Of a stretch of DNA of 64,000 bases, positions 10,202 to 20,205 are shown in pieces; within the stretch, counting starts at the first letter, position 1, and each line of letters starts with the position of its first letter. The notes below the pieces were generated by a model. It worked only from the letters and a program-made list of their open reading frames with translations, did not search any database and was not told the origin of the DNA. Where the stretch lies: NCBI GenBank assembly GCA_903834925.1, contig CAILLA010000109.1, positions 59,759 through 123,758 of the forward strand. The letters run 5' to 3'. The translations under genes and the position numbers were made by a program. Source of the stretch: an uncultured Schlesneria sp. (GTDB lineage Bacteria > Planctomycetota > Planctomycetia > Planctomycetales > Planctomycetaceae).

Positions 10202-10423
10202 ATGATGCTACTCTTGCGACGCCCCCTTCTCTGCTTGCTGATCGTTGTTGGTTTATTCAGTGTCGTTCCTGAAAATGCGTCAGCACAAGGAACGGCCCCG
10301 CCGACGACTTTGCCCTCGAACGTCGTGAGACAGTCGCGTCCTTATTACGTGGAAGGGGCGGTCGTCGTACTGTTGATGGCGGCGGCAGGGTTCGCCGTTT
10401 GTCGATCCAGTCGCCGGGTTTGA
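10202..10423 (+). CDS. Small secreted/membrane protein
   Basis: 73-residue protein. Signal-peptide-like start MMLLLRRPLLCLLIVVGLFSVV ends at ASAQG, then comes a short Pro/Thr-rich stretch, and a C-terminal transmembrane helix (VEGAVVVLLMAAAGFAVC) followed by positive residues RSSRRV. The topology suggests a single-pass membrane protein after signal cleavage. ATG at 10202 is chosen because it starts the signal peptide; a longer frame from 10130 adds residues without features. It ends 12 nt before the beta-ketoacyl synthase gene and is likely cotranscribed with it. Function unknown. Confidence 0.55.
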   Translation: MMLLLRRPLLCLLIVVGLFSVVPENASAQGTAPPTTLPSNVVRQSRPYYVEGAVVVLLMAAAGFAVCRSSRRV

Positions 10424-10435
10424 TCCAGTCGAGTA

Positions 10436-11689
10436 ATGAATGTTGTTCACAAGTCTTGCCGAGTCGTGGTGACGGGAATCGGCCTTTGCACCCCACTTGG
10501 GCCGGACCGAGAGTCCACCTGGCAGGGTTTGTTGTCGGGGCGCAGTGCGACCCGTTGGCTGTCGGCCCCGCATTGGACCGAAAGTTCGCGAATGGCGGGT
10601 GCGCCAGTCTGTTTGCCAGCAAGCCGCCCGTTTCGTCATAGTGAGCCACTTGTCGAGCTTGCGTTGACCACATCAAATGAAGCTTTGCTTGACGCTGGTC
10701 TCGATCGTCGGTGTCTTGAGAAAAAATGCGTCGGAGTTGTATTTGGGACAAGTAAAGGTGGATTTCACACCTTCTCACGATTGATGGTTGAGCAGCGAAC
10801 CGACTCAGGGAACCCGAACCGGATCGCCTCCGACGGGAATTCCGCCGATTGGTTAGACGTGTTCCCCGGCCGAGCTGCAGCGGCAATCAGAAGCTTCGTC
10901 GGTGGCTACGGTCCAGTCCTGGTTCCGGTCGCCGCCTGTGCAACCGGACTGGCTGCATGCCTGCGCGGTGCTGAACTGATCCAAAACGGCGATTGTGATG
11001 TCGCTTTGGTCGGAAGTGCGGATGTTTCGCTCCAGCCTGCGCTTCTGGGGTCATTTCGTCGGTTGGGCGTCTTGTCCCGAGAGACTGATGATCCTTCGCA
11101 AGCCTGTCGGCCCTTTGACCGCGATCGCACCGGATTTGTGATTGGCGAAGGTGCTGCGTGCCTTGTGTTGGAGCGGCTGGATTCCGCTCGGGAACGTCAC
11201 GCTCACGTTTATGCCGAGTGGCTGGGTGGAAAGATGTTGTCAGACCCGCACGGTTTGACGCAGCTTGACCCAACGGGAACATCATTACGGAAGCTTCTTT
11301 TTGACCTTGGAAAACTCACCTCGCAAAACCCTGACTACATCAATTTGCACGGAACTGGGACTGCCACAAACGACCCTGTCGAGTGCCAGGCGATTCAAGC
11401 TGTGTTTGGGACACAGGCTGATCAGTTTGACTGTTCAAGTCTCAAGGGAGGGATTGGCCATTTGCTCGGAGCTGCGGGAAGTGTCGAGTTAGCGGCGACA
11501 GCCCTTTCCATTCGAGATCAAATTGTTCCACCCACGGTGAATCTTGTTCATCCCGATTCAGATTGTTTGCTGAATCTTACTCCGGGGAAGCCAAAACGAC
11601 TTTCCATCGAGCAGGCATGGAAACTGTCGATGGGTTTCGGTGGACACCTCGCCGGTGCCTGTCTGGGTCGACTCAGAGAATTCGTGTAG
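10436..11689 (+). CDS. Beta-ketoacyl-ACP synthase, FabF-like
   Basis: 417-residue thiolase-fold condensing enzyme. The Cys-His-His triad is visible: Cys168 in [12 protein letters not shown], His305 in [13 protein letters not shown] and His342 in [13 protein letters not shown], together with Lys337. These residues support active decarboxylative condensation of malonyl-ACP with an acyl group. The N terminus ([12 protein letters not shown]) is typical. Divergence from housekeeping FabF is suggested by the sequence around the triad and by the absence of neighbouring fabG, fabD or acpP. Its partner may be the small membrane protein just upstream. It could serve fatty-acid synthesis or a specialised acyl product such as a lipid head-group chain; context does not decide. 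Confidence 0.85.
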   Translation: MNVVHKSCRVVVTGIGLCTPLGPDRESTWQGLLSGRSATRWLSAPHWTESSRMAGAPVCLPASRPFRHSEPLVELALTTSNEALLDAGLDRRCLEKKCVGVVFGTSKGGFHTFSRLMVEQRTDSGNPNRIASDGNSADWLDVFPGRAAAAIRSFVGGYGPVLVPVAACATGLAACLRGAELIQNGDCDVALVGSADVSLQPALLGSFRRLGVLSRETDDPSQACRPFDRDRTGFVIGEGAACLVLERLDSARERHAHVYAEWLGGKMLSDPHGLTQLDPTGTSLRKLLFDLGKLTSQNPDYINLHGTGTATNDPVECQAIQAVFGTQADQFDCSSLKGGIGHLLGAAGSVELAATALSIRDQIVPPTVNLVHPDSDCLLNLTPGKPKRLSIEQAWKLSMGFGGHLAGACLGRLREFV

Positions 11690-11859
11690 CTGTGTTTTCG
11701 CTCATCTGGTAAAACCAGATCGGGTCGGCTTGGAGTCATTTGGATTCCCCTTTGTCTTTTAAGGTTCAGGTAATCTTGCGAAAGTATGCCTCCTTAACGG
11801 TCGCCTGATTCAATTGAATTTTTGCCGAAATCGGTTCATTTCGTCATGGAAGACGTACT

Positions 11860-13110
11860 ATGTTCCGCGGGTATATGCCAGCATTAACGGTAGCGGTATT
11901 CGGGATTGGAATCGGACTTGGGCTTTCGTGGAGCCGTGGTTGGATTCCGTTGACGCTCAGTCCGGCAAAGAGTGGTTCGCTAAGCATTGAAGAAACGCAA
12001 CAAGAACCCCTCCCACCACCGAACCCCATTAAAACAGCCTCAACTCGCCATGCCAAAGTTGCAGTGACCCAAACGACAGCAGATGATCCTGCCGTCTTCG
12101 AGCAGCAGTCAGAGCCTGATACCGACAATTCCAATGCAGTTGCCGCGAATGCGACCAATGACATCAACCACTTGCGTGTCATTCCTGCAAGTCAAGTCAC
12201 TGAGACTCACTCGTCCGAATCATGGGACCGGGATAACACGTCAGACAATCGACCGACAAATAATCGAACACGAGAACGATCGACGGCTCAGCTCAACGCT
12301 CCATCCGAATTTCCAAACCCGCGTGAGGAGACCCGACGCAGCCCGGTGAGGGTTGTCGCTCACCAGGACCCTGCGGAAGGATCCAACGATGCTCATGAAA
12401 CATCGAAGACAAATTCGTTGACGCCACGAGAACAACTCACTGCCGCCGAAGAAAAAATTGCAGCGGGGGAAACCATGGCCGCGCATCGAATTCTGTCAAA
12501 ACTCTATTGGAATCATAAGGAATTTCGCCCACAGATTCAGGAATTGATTGATGGTACGGCCAAAACGATTTTCTTCCAGTCGCAGCCGCACTTCGTTGAG
12601 CCTTATGTGATTCAAGCAGGCGAACGCATGGAAGTGATCGCAAAGAAATACCAGCTTTCGTGGGAATATCTCGCGAAATTAAATCGAACTGAACCGCGAC
12701 GAATTCAAGTGGGGCAGAAACTGAAAGTCGTCAAAGGGCCATTCGCTGCCGTGGTCGAACTACGCGACTTCGCATTGACGATTCACCTCCATGGATACTA
12801 CGTCAAACGCTATCCCGTCTGTATTGGAAAAGATGGTTCGTCTCCCGTCGGCAAGTTTACGGTTCTGAACAAGGTTGAGAATCCTCCTTATACGGGACCG
12901 GATGGAAAAGTCATCTCGGCTGATGATCCTTCAAATCCACTCGGTGAACGCTGGATCGATCTGGGTGACAGCTACGGGATTCACGGAACGATCGATCCCG
13001 ATTCCATCGGAAAGGCAGAATCACGAGGGTGCATTCGCCTGGGTGATCGCGAAATCATCGAAGTCTACAACTTCCTCGTGAAGGGTTCCGAGGTTGCTAT
13101 CCGCAAATGA
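11860..13110 (+). CDS. LysM and L,D-transpeptidase (YkuD) domain protein
   Basis: 416-residue envelope protein. Order: N-terminal membrane anchor (~6-28, MPALTVAVFGIGIGLGL), a long low-complexity Ser/Thr/Asn-rich spacer (~40-200), a LysM domain (~245-290, YVIQAGERMEVIAKKY ... QVGQKLKVV), and a YkuD catalytic domain (~300-416) with the motif HGT...SRGCIRL, whose Cys is the nucleophile. L,D-transpeptidases form 3-3 cross-links or attach proteins to peptidoglycan. Planctomycetes were long thought to lack peptidoglycan but are now known to make it, so this enzyme is consistent with that. GGAAGA lies just upstream of the ATG. Monocistronic. Confidence 0.9.
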   Translation: MFRGYMPALTVAVFGIGIGLGLSWSRGWIPLTLSPAKSGSLSIEETQQEPLPPPNPIKTASTRHAKVAVTQTTADDPAVFEQQSEPDTDNSNAVAANATNDINHLRVIPASQVTETHSSESWDRDNTSDNRPTNNRTRERSTAQLNAPSEFPNPREETRRSPVRVVAHQDPAEGSNDAHETSKTNSLTPREQLTAAEEKIAAGETMAAHRILSKLYWNHKEFRPQIQELIDGTAKTIFFQSQPHFVEPYVIQAGERMEVIAKKYQLSWEYLAKLNRTEPRRIQVGQKLKVVKGPFAAVVELRDFALTIHLHGYYVKRYPVCIGKDGSSPVGKFTVLNKVENPPYTGPDGKVISADDPSNPLGERWIDLGDSYGIHGTIDPDSIGKAESRGCIRLGDREIIEVYNFLVKGSEVAIRK

Positions 13111-13476
13111 GCCAAACGAATCATGCTGACGACATTGATTCACGGCCCAAGGCCCAGCAAGTCCAGCTTATTATCAATATCCACGGAAATTGAATGTGAA
13201 AGTTCACCGGAAAAACAAATTTTTCCACCTTCCCGGATTATGCAGGCAAATCTGTTAATGCCGCCTGTGCGGATTGTCCGATGTTTCTGATAGGCCTTCC
13301 TCTCTCTGCCTGCCCGGAATCGGGTCATGTGGTAACACTTCTGCCGCCGATACTGATCGTGCGAGTTTCGCGATGTAGACCATGATCAATGGTTATGCAT
13401 CGAAGGATCTCTGCGCGACGCAGAGCACAATGTATCGGTAATGCCACGGACGGCAATATTGGCAAGGATGCATCCC
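13111..13476. other. Gene-free interval upstream of the TolC-like gene
   Basis: No gene supported. A short minus-strand frame inside shows no features. It presumably contains the promoter of the outer membrane protein gene. Confidence 0.45.
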
Positions 13477-15555
13477 ATGCGGTGGAGGCGATCGATCCGA
13501 TGGATCAATGCGTTGTTGATTTCCAGCGCCCTCGTTGGTTGTCGCACCGCTAAACCCGTTTCCTACGTCGGAGACGCACAGCTTAGCTATTACAAAGACC
13601 GAACGACTGCCATCGAATATCCGAATGTCGATCAGCCGACGTCGGAACAAGTGGTTGAGTCACAGCGGCCGCATACGGTTCGCGACCGGCATCAGGACGA
13701 AGTCTGGGAGATGACTTTGATGCAGGCCGTTCATCTGGCCGTGCAAAACAACAAACTGATCAGGACGCGTGGCAGCAACCTGACGCTCTTACAGAACCCT
13801 GGACAAAATCCTTCGGTTTACGATACGGCGATTCGTGAGTCAGGCTTTCTGTACGGTAATCGTGGCGTGGAAGCTGCACTCGCCGATTATGACGCGACAT
13901 TTACGGCTGCGTTAACCGGCGGAAACAATTATACTGTTTCGAATTCCGTATCGCCGGTTAACACGACTAATACGGGGTTCGTTCTTAATCAGGGTACGAC
14001 ACAATTCACGTCGGCACTGGCAAAGACTTTCGCAACCGGTGGTTCGGTCACCTTAAATAACAATTGGAATTATCTTTCATCAAATCAGCCAAACTTGTTA
14101 TTTAGGGACAGTTACACGAGTTTGGCTCAGGTTCAGTTTACCCAGCCGTTATGGGCGTATGGCGGCGTCGAATATAACCGCATTGCAGGTCCTGCGCGAG
14201 CCGGTCTCGGTGGTGTTACAGGTGTATCACAAGGTGTGGCAATTTCCAGAATCAACACCGACATTTCGATAGCGGATTTTGAGAACTCCGTTGTCACGAT
14301 GGTGAAAGACGTTGAGGATCTATACTGGGAATTGTACCTGACCTACCGGCAACTCGCGGCTGACAACGCGACCAGAGAGAGTACACTGCGTACCTGGCGC
14401 GAAGTTAAGGCCAAGATGGATGTTGGTGCGACAGGCGGTAAAGCCAGTGATGAGGCGCAGGCCCGGGAAGCCTATTTCACGAGTCGAGCGAATGTCGAAA
14501 ATGCATGGGGAGGTGTCCTTGCCGCCGAGAATGCGTTTCGAAAGCAGCTTGGATTGCCGGTCAACGATGGAAAGATCATTCGACCAGCTGACAATCCACT
14601 TGAGGGAGAATATGTCGCACAATGGGAATCCATTTTGATTGATGGGCTGACTCGAAGACTGGAACTTCGTAAACAAAAATGGCAAATCAAGAGTTTACAA
14701 CTTCAGTGTAAAGCGGCAGAGAATGTCGTGAATCCACAGCTCAACCTTATTTCTGCATATCAGTTCAATGGATTTGGCAACAATTTACTTGGCCCTCAAC
14801 AGCCTGATGGCCAGACGTCCTCCGGAAATTATACGAGTTCGTATGGCACGCTAGTTCGTGGCGACCAGACGGGTTGGAACGTCGGCCTGCAATTCGCCAT
14901 GCCGCTTGGCTTCCGTGCCGCTCGGGCACAGTTGCATAACCTTGAACTCCAATTGGTCAAAGCTCGCGCGGCCCTCTCCGCTCAAGAGTTGGACATCAGC
15001 CACGAATTAGCGGAATCGATTCAGAAGATTGACCTGGCTTACATGACTTCTCGAACTTATCTCGATCAGAAAATCGCTTCTGAAAGACGAGTTCAAGCTG
15101 TGCAGGCCGAGTATGATGCCGGGGTCAGTGGTGCGACACTTGACCTGGTCCTTCGTGCTCAGGCAAGTAATGCCACCGCCGAAATTTCCTATTACACGTC
15201 GCTAATCAATTACAATAAAGCACTTACAGAACTGCACCAGCGTCGGGGTACACTTCTGGAAAACGACGGTATCCAACTCGCCGAAGGTGAGTGGAACGCC
15301 GCTGCTCAACAAGACGCGGTCCGACGTGCCTGGGCTCGCAGCTTTGCATTCCCGGCGAAACACTTAAAAACCGAACCGGAAGAACATTCATCGCCAGTAC
15401 CGTATCCGAAAACGGATATCTATCCTGGCGTCAATCATGATTGGGGAAGTGATGGTAGTGAAATCATGGATTCGCTGCCGTCACCAACCCCGGCTGACGA
15501 AAAATCGATGCCGAGTAAAGATGATTCCGTCCCCGGCACAGACGTCGTTCGGTAG
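13477..15555 (+). CDS. TolC-family outer membrane efflux lipoprotein
   Basis: 692-residue protein with a lipoprotein signal (MRWRRSIRWINALLISSALVGC, lipobox LVGC). It has two copies of the outer-membrane-efflux repeat: MTLMQAVHLAVQNN opens the first, and the coiled-coil helices around residues 270-350 and 500-570 contain the usual Ala/Glu-rich heptads (LDLVLRAQASNATAEISYYTSLINYNKAL). The Asn/Thr/Tyr-rich part at ~120-230 reads as the beta-barrel strands. A Pro/Ser/Asp-rich tail of ~80 residues follows the fold. TolC-like proteins form the outer membrane duct of tripartite export systems; no inner-membrane partner is adjacent. Starts at 13441 and 13468 are also possible; 13477 gives a normal short signal peptide and has AAGG upstream. 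Confidence 0.85.
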   Translation: MRWRRSIRWINALLISSALVGCRTAKPVSYVGDAQLSYYKDRTTAIEYPNVDQPTSEQVVESQRPHTVRDRHQDEVWEMTLMQAVHLAVQNNKLIRTRGSNLTLLQNPGQNPSVYDTAIRESGFLYGNRGVEAALADYDATFTAALTGGNNYTVSNSVSPVNTTNTGFVLNQGTTQFTSALAKTFATGGSVTLNNNWNYLSSNQPNLLFRDSYTSLAQVQFTQPLWAYGGVEYNRIAGPARAGLGGVTGVSQGVAISRINTDISIADFENSVVTMVKDVEDLYWELYLTYRQLAADNATRESTLRTWREVKAKMDVGATGGKASDEAQAREAYFTSRANVENAWGGVLAAENAFRKQLGLPVNDGKIIRPADNPLEGEYVAQWESILIDGLTRRLELRKQKWQIKSLQLQCKAAENVVNPQLNLISAYQFNGFGNNLLGPQQPDGQTSSGNYTSSYGTLVRGDQTGWNVGLQFAMPLGFRAARAQLHNLELQLVKARAALSAQELDISHELAESIQKIDLAYMTSRTYLDQKIASERRVQAVQAEYDAGVSGATLDLVLRAQASNATAEISYYTSLINYNKALTELHQRRGTLLENDGIQLAEGEWNAAAQQDAVRRAWARSFAFPAKHLKTEPEEHSSPVPYPKTDIYPGVNHDWGSDGSEIMDSLPSPTPADEKSMPSKDDSVPGTDVVR

Positions 15556-15569
15556 GTAAGCGAAATCAG

Positions 15570-15610
15570 AAAACGGATGGTCTTGCTTTGAAGTCAAGAC
15601 CATCCGTTTT
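15570..15610. terminator. Strong bidirectional terminator
   Basis: Perfect 16-bp stem: AAAACGGATGGTCTTG (15570-15585) with its exact reverse complement at 15595-15610, closed by a 9-nt loop. The stem carries an A-run on one side and a T-run on the other, so it can end transcription of both the TolC-like gene (plus) and the PVC heme protein gene (minus), which converge here. Confidence 0.9.
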
Positions 15611-15668
15611 TCATGGGTTTCAAGGCAGACCGAATCGATCTGCCGTCAAATCCCGTGTGATCGCACTG

Positions 15669-18600
15669 TTACTTTCTGAACATCGAATCTTTCGCATCGC
15701 CACGTGACAGAAGGTAGGCCAGCAAGTCCAGCACTTCGTTCTCGTTCAGCGGCTTGAGTAAGTCCTTTGGCATCAATGAGACTGCGGAGAGCTGCTGGGA
15801 TTCGATTTCGTCGTTCTTCAATGTGACCAGTTTTGTCGAGTCTTCAGGATCGATCAGCAAAGTAATCGAATCGGCGGTCGCCGACACAACACGACCCGAA
15901 TATGTTTTCCCTTGCTTGGTTTCGACAAGTGTCGTCTTATACTGGTCCGACACAACTTTGCTTGGATCAATGATCGATTCCGTCAGGTCCTTAAACGTGA
16001 ATCGCCCTGCTGCTTGCGTCAGGTCGTGTCCTGTTGAACCACCATCGCCGCCGAATCGATGGCAGACAACACACCGGGCTGCCTTATACATCTTTTCGCC
16101 GTTCTTAAAGTCACGGCCTTTCATTTGAGTTGTCGACATGGCGACCAGTTCATCGAGCGAATAGTCCCGGCCTGGACCGACTGGCTTCGGCAGTTCGGGG
16201 GCCTTATACGCTTTGCGAACCCCTGATGCTTCGAGCACAACTCGCTCATTTTCGGGCATCGATTCAAATGCCGCAGTCTCGATGTTTGTCAGGAACTTTT
16301 GATAGCTGGCACCACCCGCCCACGTATGAGCCTTTTCAAACCAAGAAAAGTAGGTCTTACGATCTTCCATCGACCAGGTCGGTGTTGTCGTCTGTACAGC
16401 GATAACGCCTTTCTGACGAGTCTCAGTTCGATATGACTGCTTGAGATTTCGCAGAACGAAGGCATAGTGATACTGTTGTAAATCGGGCTGGTTGGCCATC
16501 ATGACTTCGATCGACTTACCAAATTGCTTATTGCGCGAAGCAACATCACCAAAGTCGGACTTCTGGATGACTCGTTCTTTCGCGAGCAACGGAACGATCT
16601 TATTAGCTGCACCTGGAGAGCCAACAAAAACCATTAGGGTTGCAATCTCGCGATTCAACGAATCAAACGGCGTTGGAAACACGGCATCCAATCTGGAACC
16701 AAGTTTCGCTTTCGCCGCAAGAACCTGTTCTGATTTTTCATCACTTGGGTGACTCAGTCGAATAAACGCCAGTTGCAAGCCGCGTAACATCCCAAGTTGT
16801 TGCGGCTGGCTTAACGAGAAGACATCTAAGTTGCCGAGCGCCTTAAGAATCGGTAGCAGCAACGGTGATTCGCCTTGGCGCGCCAGTCCAATGCAACCCG
16901 TAATGACGACATCAGCGTTTTTCGAGTTGAGGACGTTGTCTTGCCAGAGTTCCAATGGGAGCCGTTCCAGCGCCACACGGGCGGCATAGCGAATATGGCG
17001 ATCCGCATGCCCCAGGTAAGGAAGCAGGAACGCCGCTGCTTGAGTCGGAGGCTCATTAATCGCTGAGTGGTATGTTTCAATTTTTCGGCGAAGCGCTCTT
17101 AATTCCGCATCTCGACTATCGCGCGGATCAACGGGGGCGGTTGATTCTCTTCCTACATAAGTCACACGGAACAACTCTGACTGCGTGCCACGTCCGCCGG
17201 TCGTAAAGTACAGCGATCCGTCGGTGTGAACGACAACGTCCGTCAAAGGCAACGGAGTTCGTGACAGGAATTCTTCTTTGGTCGCCTTGTAACTTGCGCC
17301 ACTTGGTTCGATATGCACGGCATACATCGTTCCGAAGGTCCAGTCACAGATGAACAATGCCTTCTGATATTTTCCTGGGAACTTGGTTCCGTAACCAAAC
17401 TCGACCCCCACTGGTGACCCTGGGCCGACATGTACGAGAGCTGGCAAGCTGTCAGGATAGTACTCAGGCCATTTACCGGTTCCGCTTCGCCAGCCAAATT
17501 CACTTCCACTGGTGGCATGCACGACTCGCGTAGGTCGATACCAGGGCGACCCCATGTCCCATTCCATGTCGGCATCGTACGCAAACATTTCTCCGTCAGC
17601 GTTGAAGGCAAAATCGTATTGATTGCGGTAGCCCGACGAAACAACTTCCCACGTTTTGCCTTCGGGATCGATCTTTGCAATCCAACCGCCCGGCGCGAGA
17701 ATCCCAACGGCATGCCCACCGGCGTCCCATTGACGTGGGAGAAGCAAGTCCTCGTCCCAATTCGGAAGCAATCGACTGATGACTCCTTCAGGCAGCGTGG
17801 CTCGTAACTGTTCGGAACGAATACCACCCATCGTTTGGGGTGGGGAATTCAATTTGACTTCGAATGGAAGTTTTGTGTGATTTCCCGCGTCGACGAAAAT
17901 CGATTTGCCATCCGGTGAAAGTCGTAACGCATGAGGACCATGTTCGCCCCCACCAGGAATGTCGCGAATCTTAACGACTTCGTCGTACTGGTCGTCTCCG
18001 TTGGTGTCCTTGCAGCGATACAAGCCCGTTGGAACGCTTCCGCCATTGATCATGATGTAGAGGCTATCAAACGCATAAAGCAGTCCTTGAGCACCCGACA
18101 TCCGCTTCCCGTCGAACTGAATGTCCAACGGTTCAACCTTGGTCGGTTCCTGGCTGCCCAACGGCGACGGCGTCACCCGAAACAAACCCAACTTCCCTTG
18201 ATCGCTGACGATCAATCGGCCTTTCGGATCGGTCGTTAAGTTGACCCACGAACCGAGTTCTTCTTTGGGAACCGTGAAGAGTCGTTCGACTTGAAATCCA
18301 GGAAGCAAGTTGAAAAGGTCTCGCGCCTCTTCAACGGCCAGATCCGCAAGCATTCCTTTGCCGCCTGGATGATCCTCCAACGCTGCGTAGGTGATTCGTG
18401 GTGCAACACCTTCATTTGAGTTCCGTTTATCCGCCACCTTCCATGATTCATTAGTCACGAGATAACGAACCTTGCCATCGTTGCCTGTGATCGCCAGCTT
18501 GGCTACGAATCCCGCTGGACCACCGGAGTTCACAACTTCAGCTTCAATCACATTTTCGCCATCCTTCAGGCGGGATTTGATATCCAGCTGCTCGGGTCGG

Positions 18601-18956
18601 TTGAAGTCGTCTCCGGAAGCGACCTTTTTTCCGTTGACATAAATCGTCATTGCGTTGTCACATGTGGCACGAAGCCATGCGGATTTTCCCGATCCCTGAA
18701 ATGTCGTTTTGACAACATAGTTCTTGTCGTCGCTGGCACCCCAGATCCATTTTGGCGTTGGACCCTCTTTGAATAAAGATAGTGGTACAGCGGGAACCGA
18801 CGGCTTATCGGAACCGGGTTGACCTGCTGCCGGAGCGATCTCAGGCAATTGTGTATAGTTCTTTCCGTCAGTTGTGTCGGCAGCGATGGAAAATGCTGAG
18901 ACCGCAACAGCTGAAATCGCCGCCAGACAACACAAGCGAATAATTCGAAGGGACAT
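15669..18956 (-). CDS. PVC-type heme-binding CxxCH protein (membrane-bound dehydrogenase type)
   Basis: 1095-residue secreted protein. A signal peptide (LCCLAAISAVAVSAFS) is followed by a jelly-roll-like module (~55-160: WLRATCDNAMTIYVNGKKVA, ENVIEAEVVNSG), a beta-propeller dehydrogenase-like domain (~210-620; FQVERLFTVP, then repeated sheet motifs), a HEAT-like helical part (~640-880) and a C-terminal cytochrome c domain. The heme motif CVVCH is at about 962-966, with a likely axial Met in SLMPKDLL near the end. Such proteins are abundant in Planctomycetes and are thought to oxidise sugars or polyols in the periplasm. The true start is ATG 18956; a TTG lies one codon upstream. A repeat element lies in its upstream region. 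Confidence 0.93.
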   Translation of the reverse strand: MSLRIIRLCCLAAISAVAVSAFSIAADTTDGKNYTQLPEIAPAAGQPGSDKPSVPAVPLSLFKEGPTPKWIWGASDDKNYVVKTTFQGSGKSAWLRATCDNAMTIYVNGKKVASGDDFNRPEQLDIKSRLKDGENVIEAEVVNSGGPAGFVAKLAITGNDGKVRYLVTNESWKVADKRNSNEGVAPRITYAALEDHPGGKGMLADLAVEEARDLFNLLPGFQVERLFTVPKEELGSWVNLTTDPKGRLIVSDQGKLGLFRVTPSPLGSQEPTKVEPLDIQFDGKRMSGAQGLLYAFDSLYIMINGGSVPTGLYRCKDTNGDDQYDEVVKIRDIPGGGEHGPHALRLSPDGKSIFVDAGNHTKLPFEVKLNSPPQTMGGIRSEQLRATLPEGVISRLLPNWDEDLLLPRQWDAGGHAVGILAPGGWIAKIDPEGKTWEVVSSGYRNQYDFAFNADGEMFAYDADMEWDMGSPWYRPTRVVHATSGSEFGWRSGTGKWPEYYPDSLPALVHVGPGSPVGVEFGYGTKFPGKYQKALFICDWTFGTMYAVHIEPSGASYKATKEEFLSRTPLPLTDVVVHTDGSLYFTTGGRGTQSELFRVTYVGRESTAPVDPRDSRDAELRALRRKIETYHSAINEPPTQAAAFLLPYLGHADRHIRYAARVALERLPLELWQDNVLNSKNADVVITGCIGLARQGESPLLLPILKALGNLDVFSLSQPQQLGMLRGLQLAFIRLSHPSDEKSEQVLAAKAKLGSRLDAVFPTPFDSLNREIATLMVFVGSPGAANKIVPLLAKERVIQKSDFGDVASRNKQFGKSIEVMMANQPDLQQYHYAFVLRNLKQSYRTETRQKGVIAVQTTTPTWSMEDRKTYFSWFEKAHTWAGGASYQKFLTNIETAAFESMPENERVVLEASGVRKAYKAPELPKPVGPGRDYSLDELVAMSTTQMKGRDFKNGEKMYKAARCVVCHRFGGDGGSTGHDLTQAAGRFTFKDLTESIIDPSKVVSDQYKTTLVETKQGKTYSGRVVSATADSITLLIDPEDSTKLVTLKNDEIESQQLSAVSLMPKDLLKPLNENEVLDLLAYLLSRGDAKDSMFRK

Positions 18957-19021
18957 CAACTTTGATTCCTTATTAAAATGGAGAAGACGAATTCAGTGCT
19001 GTTTCAATTTTCAAAACCAAT

Positions 19022-19115
19022 ACGCCACTACATGACAGTTTTCGGTCAGGCAGTGCTCTTTGATCGGGCAGAAGGAGAAGACACTGCGTCTCCGAAGACT
19101 CCGATGCAGTGGCAC
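19022..19115. repeat. Composite palindromic element, copy 2
   Basis: Positions 19075-19115 repeat 4528-4568 exactly (41 nt, containing CACTGC...GCAGTG around GTCTCCGAAGAC). Positions about 19024-19055 are a decayed version of the TGACCG/CGGTCA hairpin of copy 1 (CATGAC ... GTCAGGCAGTG). The element lies between the start of the PVC heme protein gene and the end of the MoxR gene. Confidence 0.78.
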
Positions 19116-19153
19116 AGAATACTAACCGAGCCGTTTCGTGAAGTACCAGCGAG

Positions 19154-20167
19154 TTACGACGTTTTCACTGTCTCTAACAACCTTGAAATGATGTTCTCGA
19201 CCGTTTGGCCCGCCGCCTCGGCTCGGTAATTGATCAGGATACGGTGCCTGAGCACGGGAGCCGCAAGGGCACGAATGTCATCCCAAGTCACATTATTACG
19301 ACCCGACAACAATGCACGCGCCTTGCCGCCCAGAACCAGATATTGTGCAGCTCTCAAACCAGCTCCCCACGAAACCCAATCATTCACGAAATCGGGCGAG
19401 CCGGGTTGATTCGGACGCGAGGCCGCTGCGAGTCGAACAGCGAACCTTACGACGTCTTCTGCAACAGGAACCTGTCTCACGAGTGCATGAATCTGCTGGA
19501 TATCCAGGCCGGTAAACAAGGCTTCAATTGACTCCGGTCTGGACGACGTTGTTCTTGCCACGACAGCGACTTCATCATCCTCAGGCAAGTAGTTAATGAC
19601 CACATTAAACATGAACCGGTCAAGCTGAGCTTCAGGGAGCGGGTATGTCCCTTCCATCTCAATCGGATTCTGCGTCGCCAACACGAAAAACGGTTCTTCT
19701 AAAACGTAGCGAGTCCCCGCTGCCGTCACCTGATGTTCCTGCATGGCTTCGAGCAATGCGGCTTGAGTCTTCGGCGGCGTACGATTGATTTCGTCGGCCA
19801 GCAGGACATTCGTGAAAATCGGCCCCTTAACGAAGACGACCTGGCGGCGTCCTGATTCATCCTGCTCGAGGATTTCTGTCCCCGTAATGTCTGCTGGCAT
19901 CAGATCTGGAGTGAACTGAATCCGCTGAAATTTCAGGTGGAAGACCTGAGCGATCGATTTGACGAGCAAAGTCTTCGCTAGCCCTGGTGCTCCCGTGATC
20001 AGGCAATGGCCACCGGCAAAGAGTGAAATCAAAAGCTGCTCAACCGCTTCCGACTGACCGACGATCGTTTTTGCCAACTCGGTTCGAATCCGCTGCCGGC
20101 CTGTTCGAACCAGTTCCAGGACTCGCATCTCATCATCATCGGCGGGGGATTGACTCGTCACGTTCAC
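19154..20167 (-). CDS. MoxR family AAA+ ATPase
   Basis: 337-residue MoxR-type ATPase. Walker [11 protein letters not shown] (~59-68), Walker [23 protein letters not shown] (~119-140), and sensor 1 in [26 protein letters not shown] are all seen. MoxR ATPases act as chaperone-like factors for metal insertion or complex assembly, usually with VWA or DUF58 proteins. The start is GTG 20167, supported by GGAG six nt upstream; the first ATG is 13 codons further in. It is the third gene of a minus-strand operon (TPR protein, DUF4159 protein, MoxR), 38 nt after the DUF4159 gene. The usual DUF58/VWA genes do not follow; the palindromic element and the PVC heme gene do. Confidence 0.93.
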   Translation of the reverse strand: MNVTSQSPADDDEMRVLELVRTGRQRIRTELAKTIVGQSEAVEQLLISLFAGGHCLITGAPGLAKTLLVKSIAQVFHLKFQRIQFTPDLMPADITGTEILEQDESGRRQVVFVKGPIFTNVLLADEINRTPPKTQAALLEAMQEHQVTAAGTRYVLEEPFFVLATQNPIEMEGTYPLPEAQLDRFMFNVVINYLPEDDEVAVVARTTSSRPESIEALFTGLDIQQIHALVRQVPVAEDVVRFAVRLAAASRPNQPGSPDFVNDWVSWGAGLRAAQYLVLGGKARALLSGRNNVTWDDIRALAAPVLRHRILINYRAEAAGQTVENIISRLLETVKTS

Positions 20168-20205
20168 AAGGGACTCCGACTGCGGTTTGATATTGAAAAT
20201 AGTGA

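Noticed and set aside
11704..11720. ATCTGGT/ACCAGAT hairpin after the beta-ketoacyl synthase gene as a terminator
   Set aside because: Only seven base pairs, three-nt loop and no T-run; too weak to call.
16130..18240. Several plus-strand frames inside the PVC heme gene
   Set aside because: They are antisense shadows of the strongly supported 1095-residue protein.
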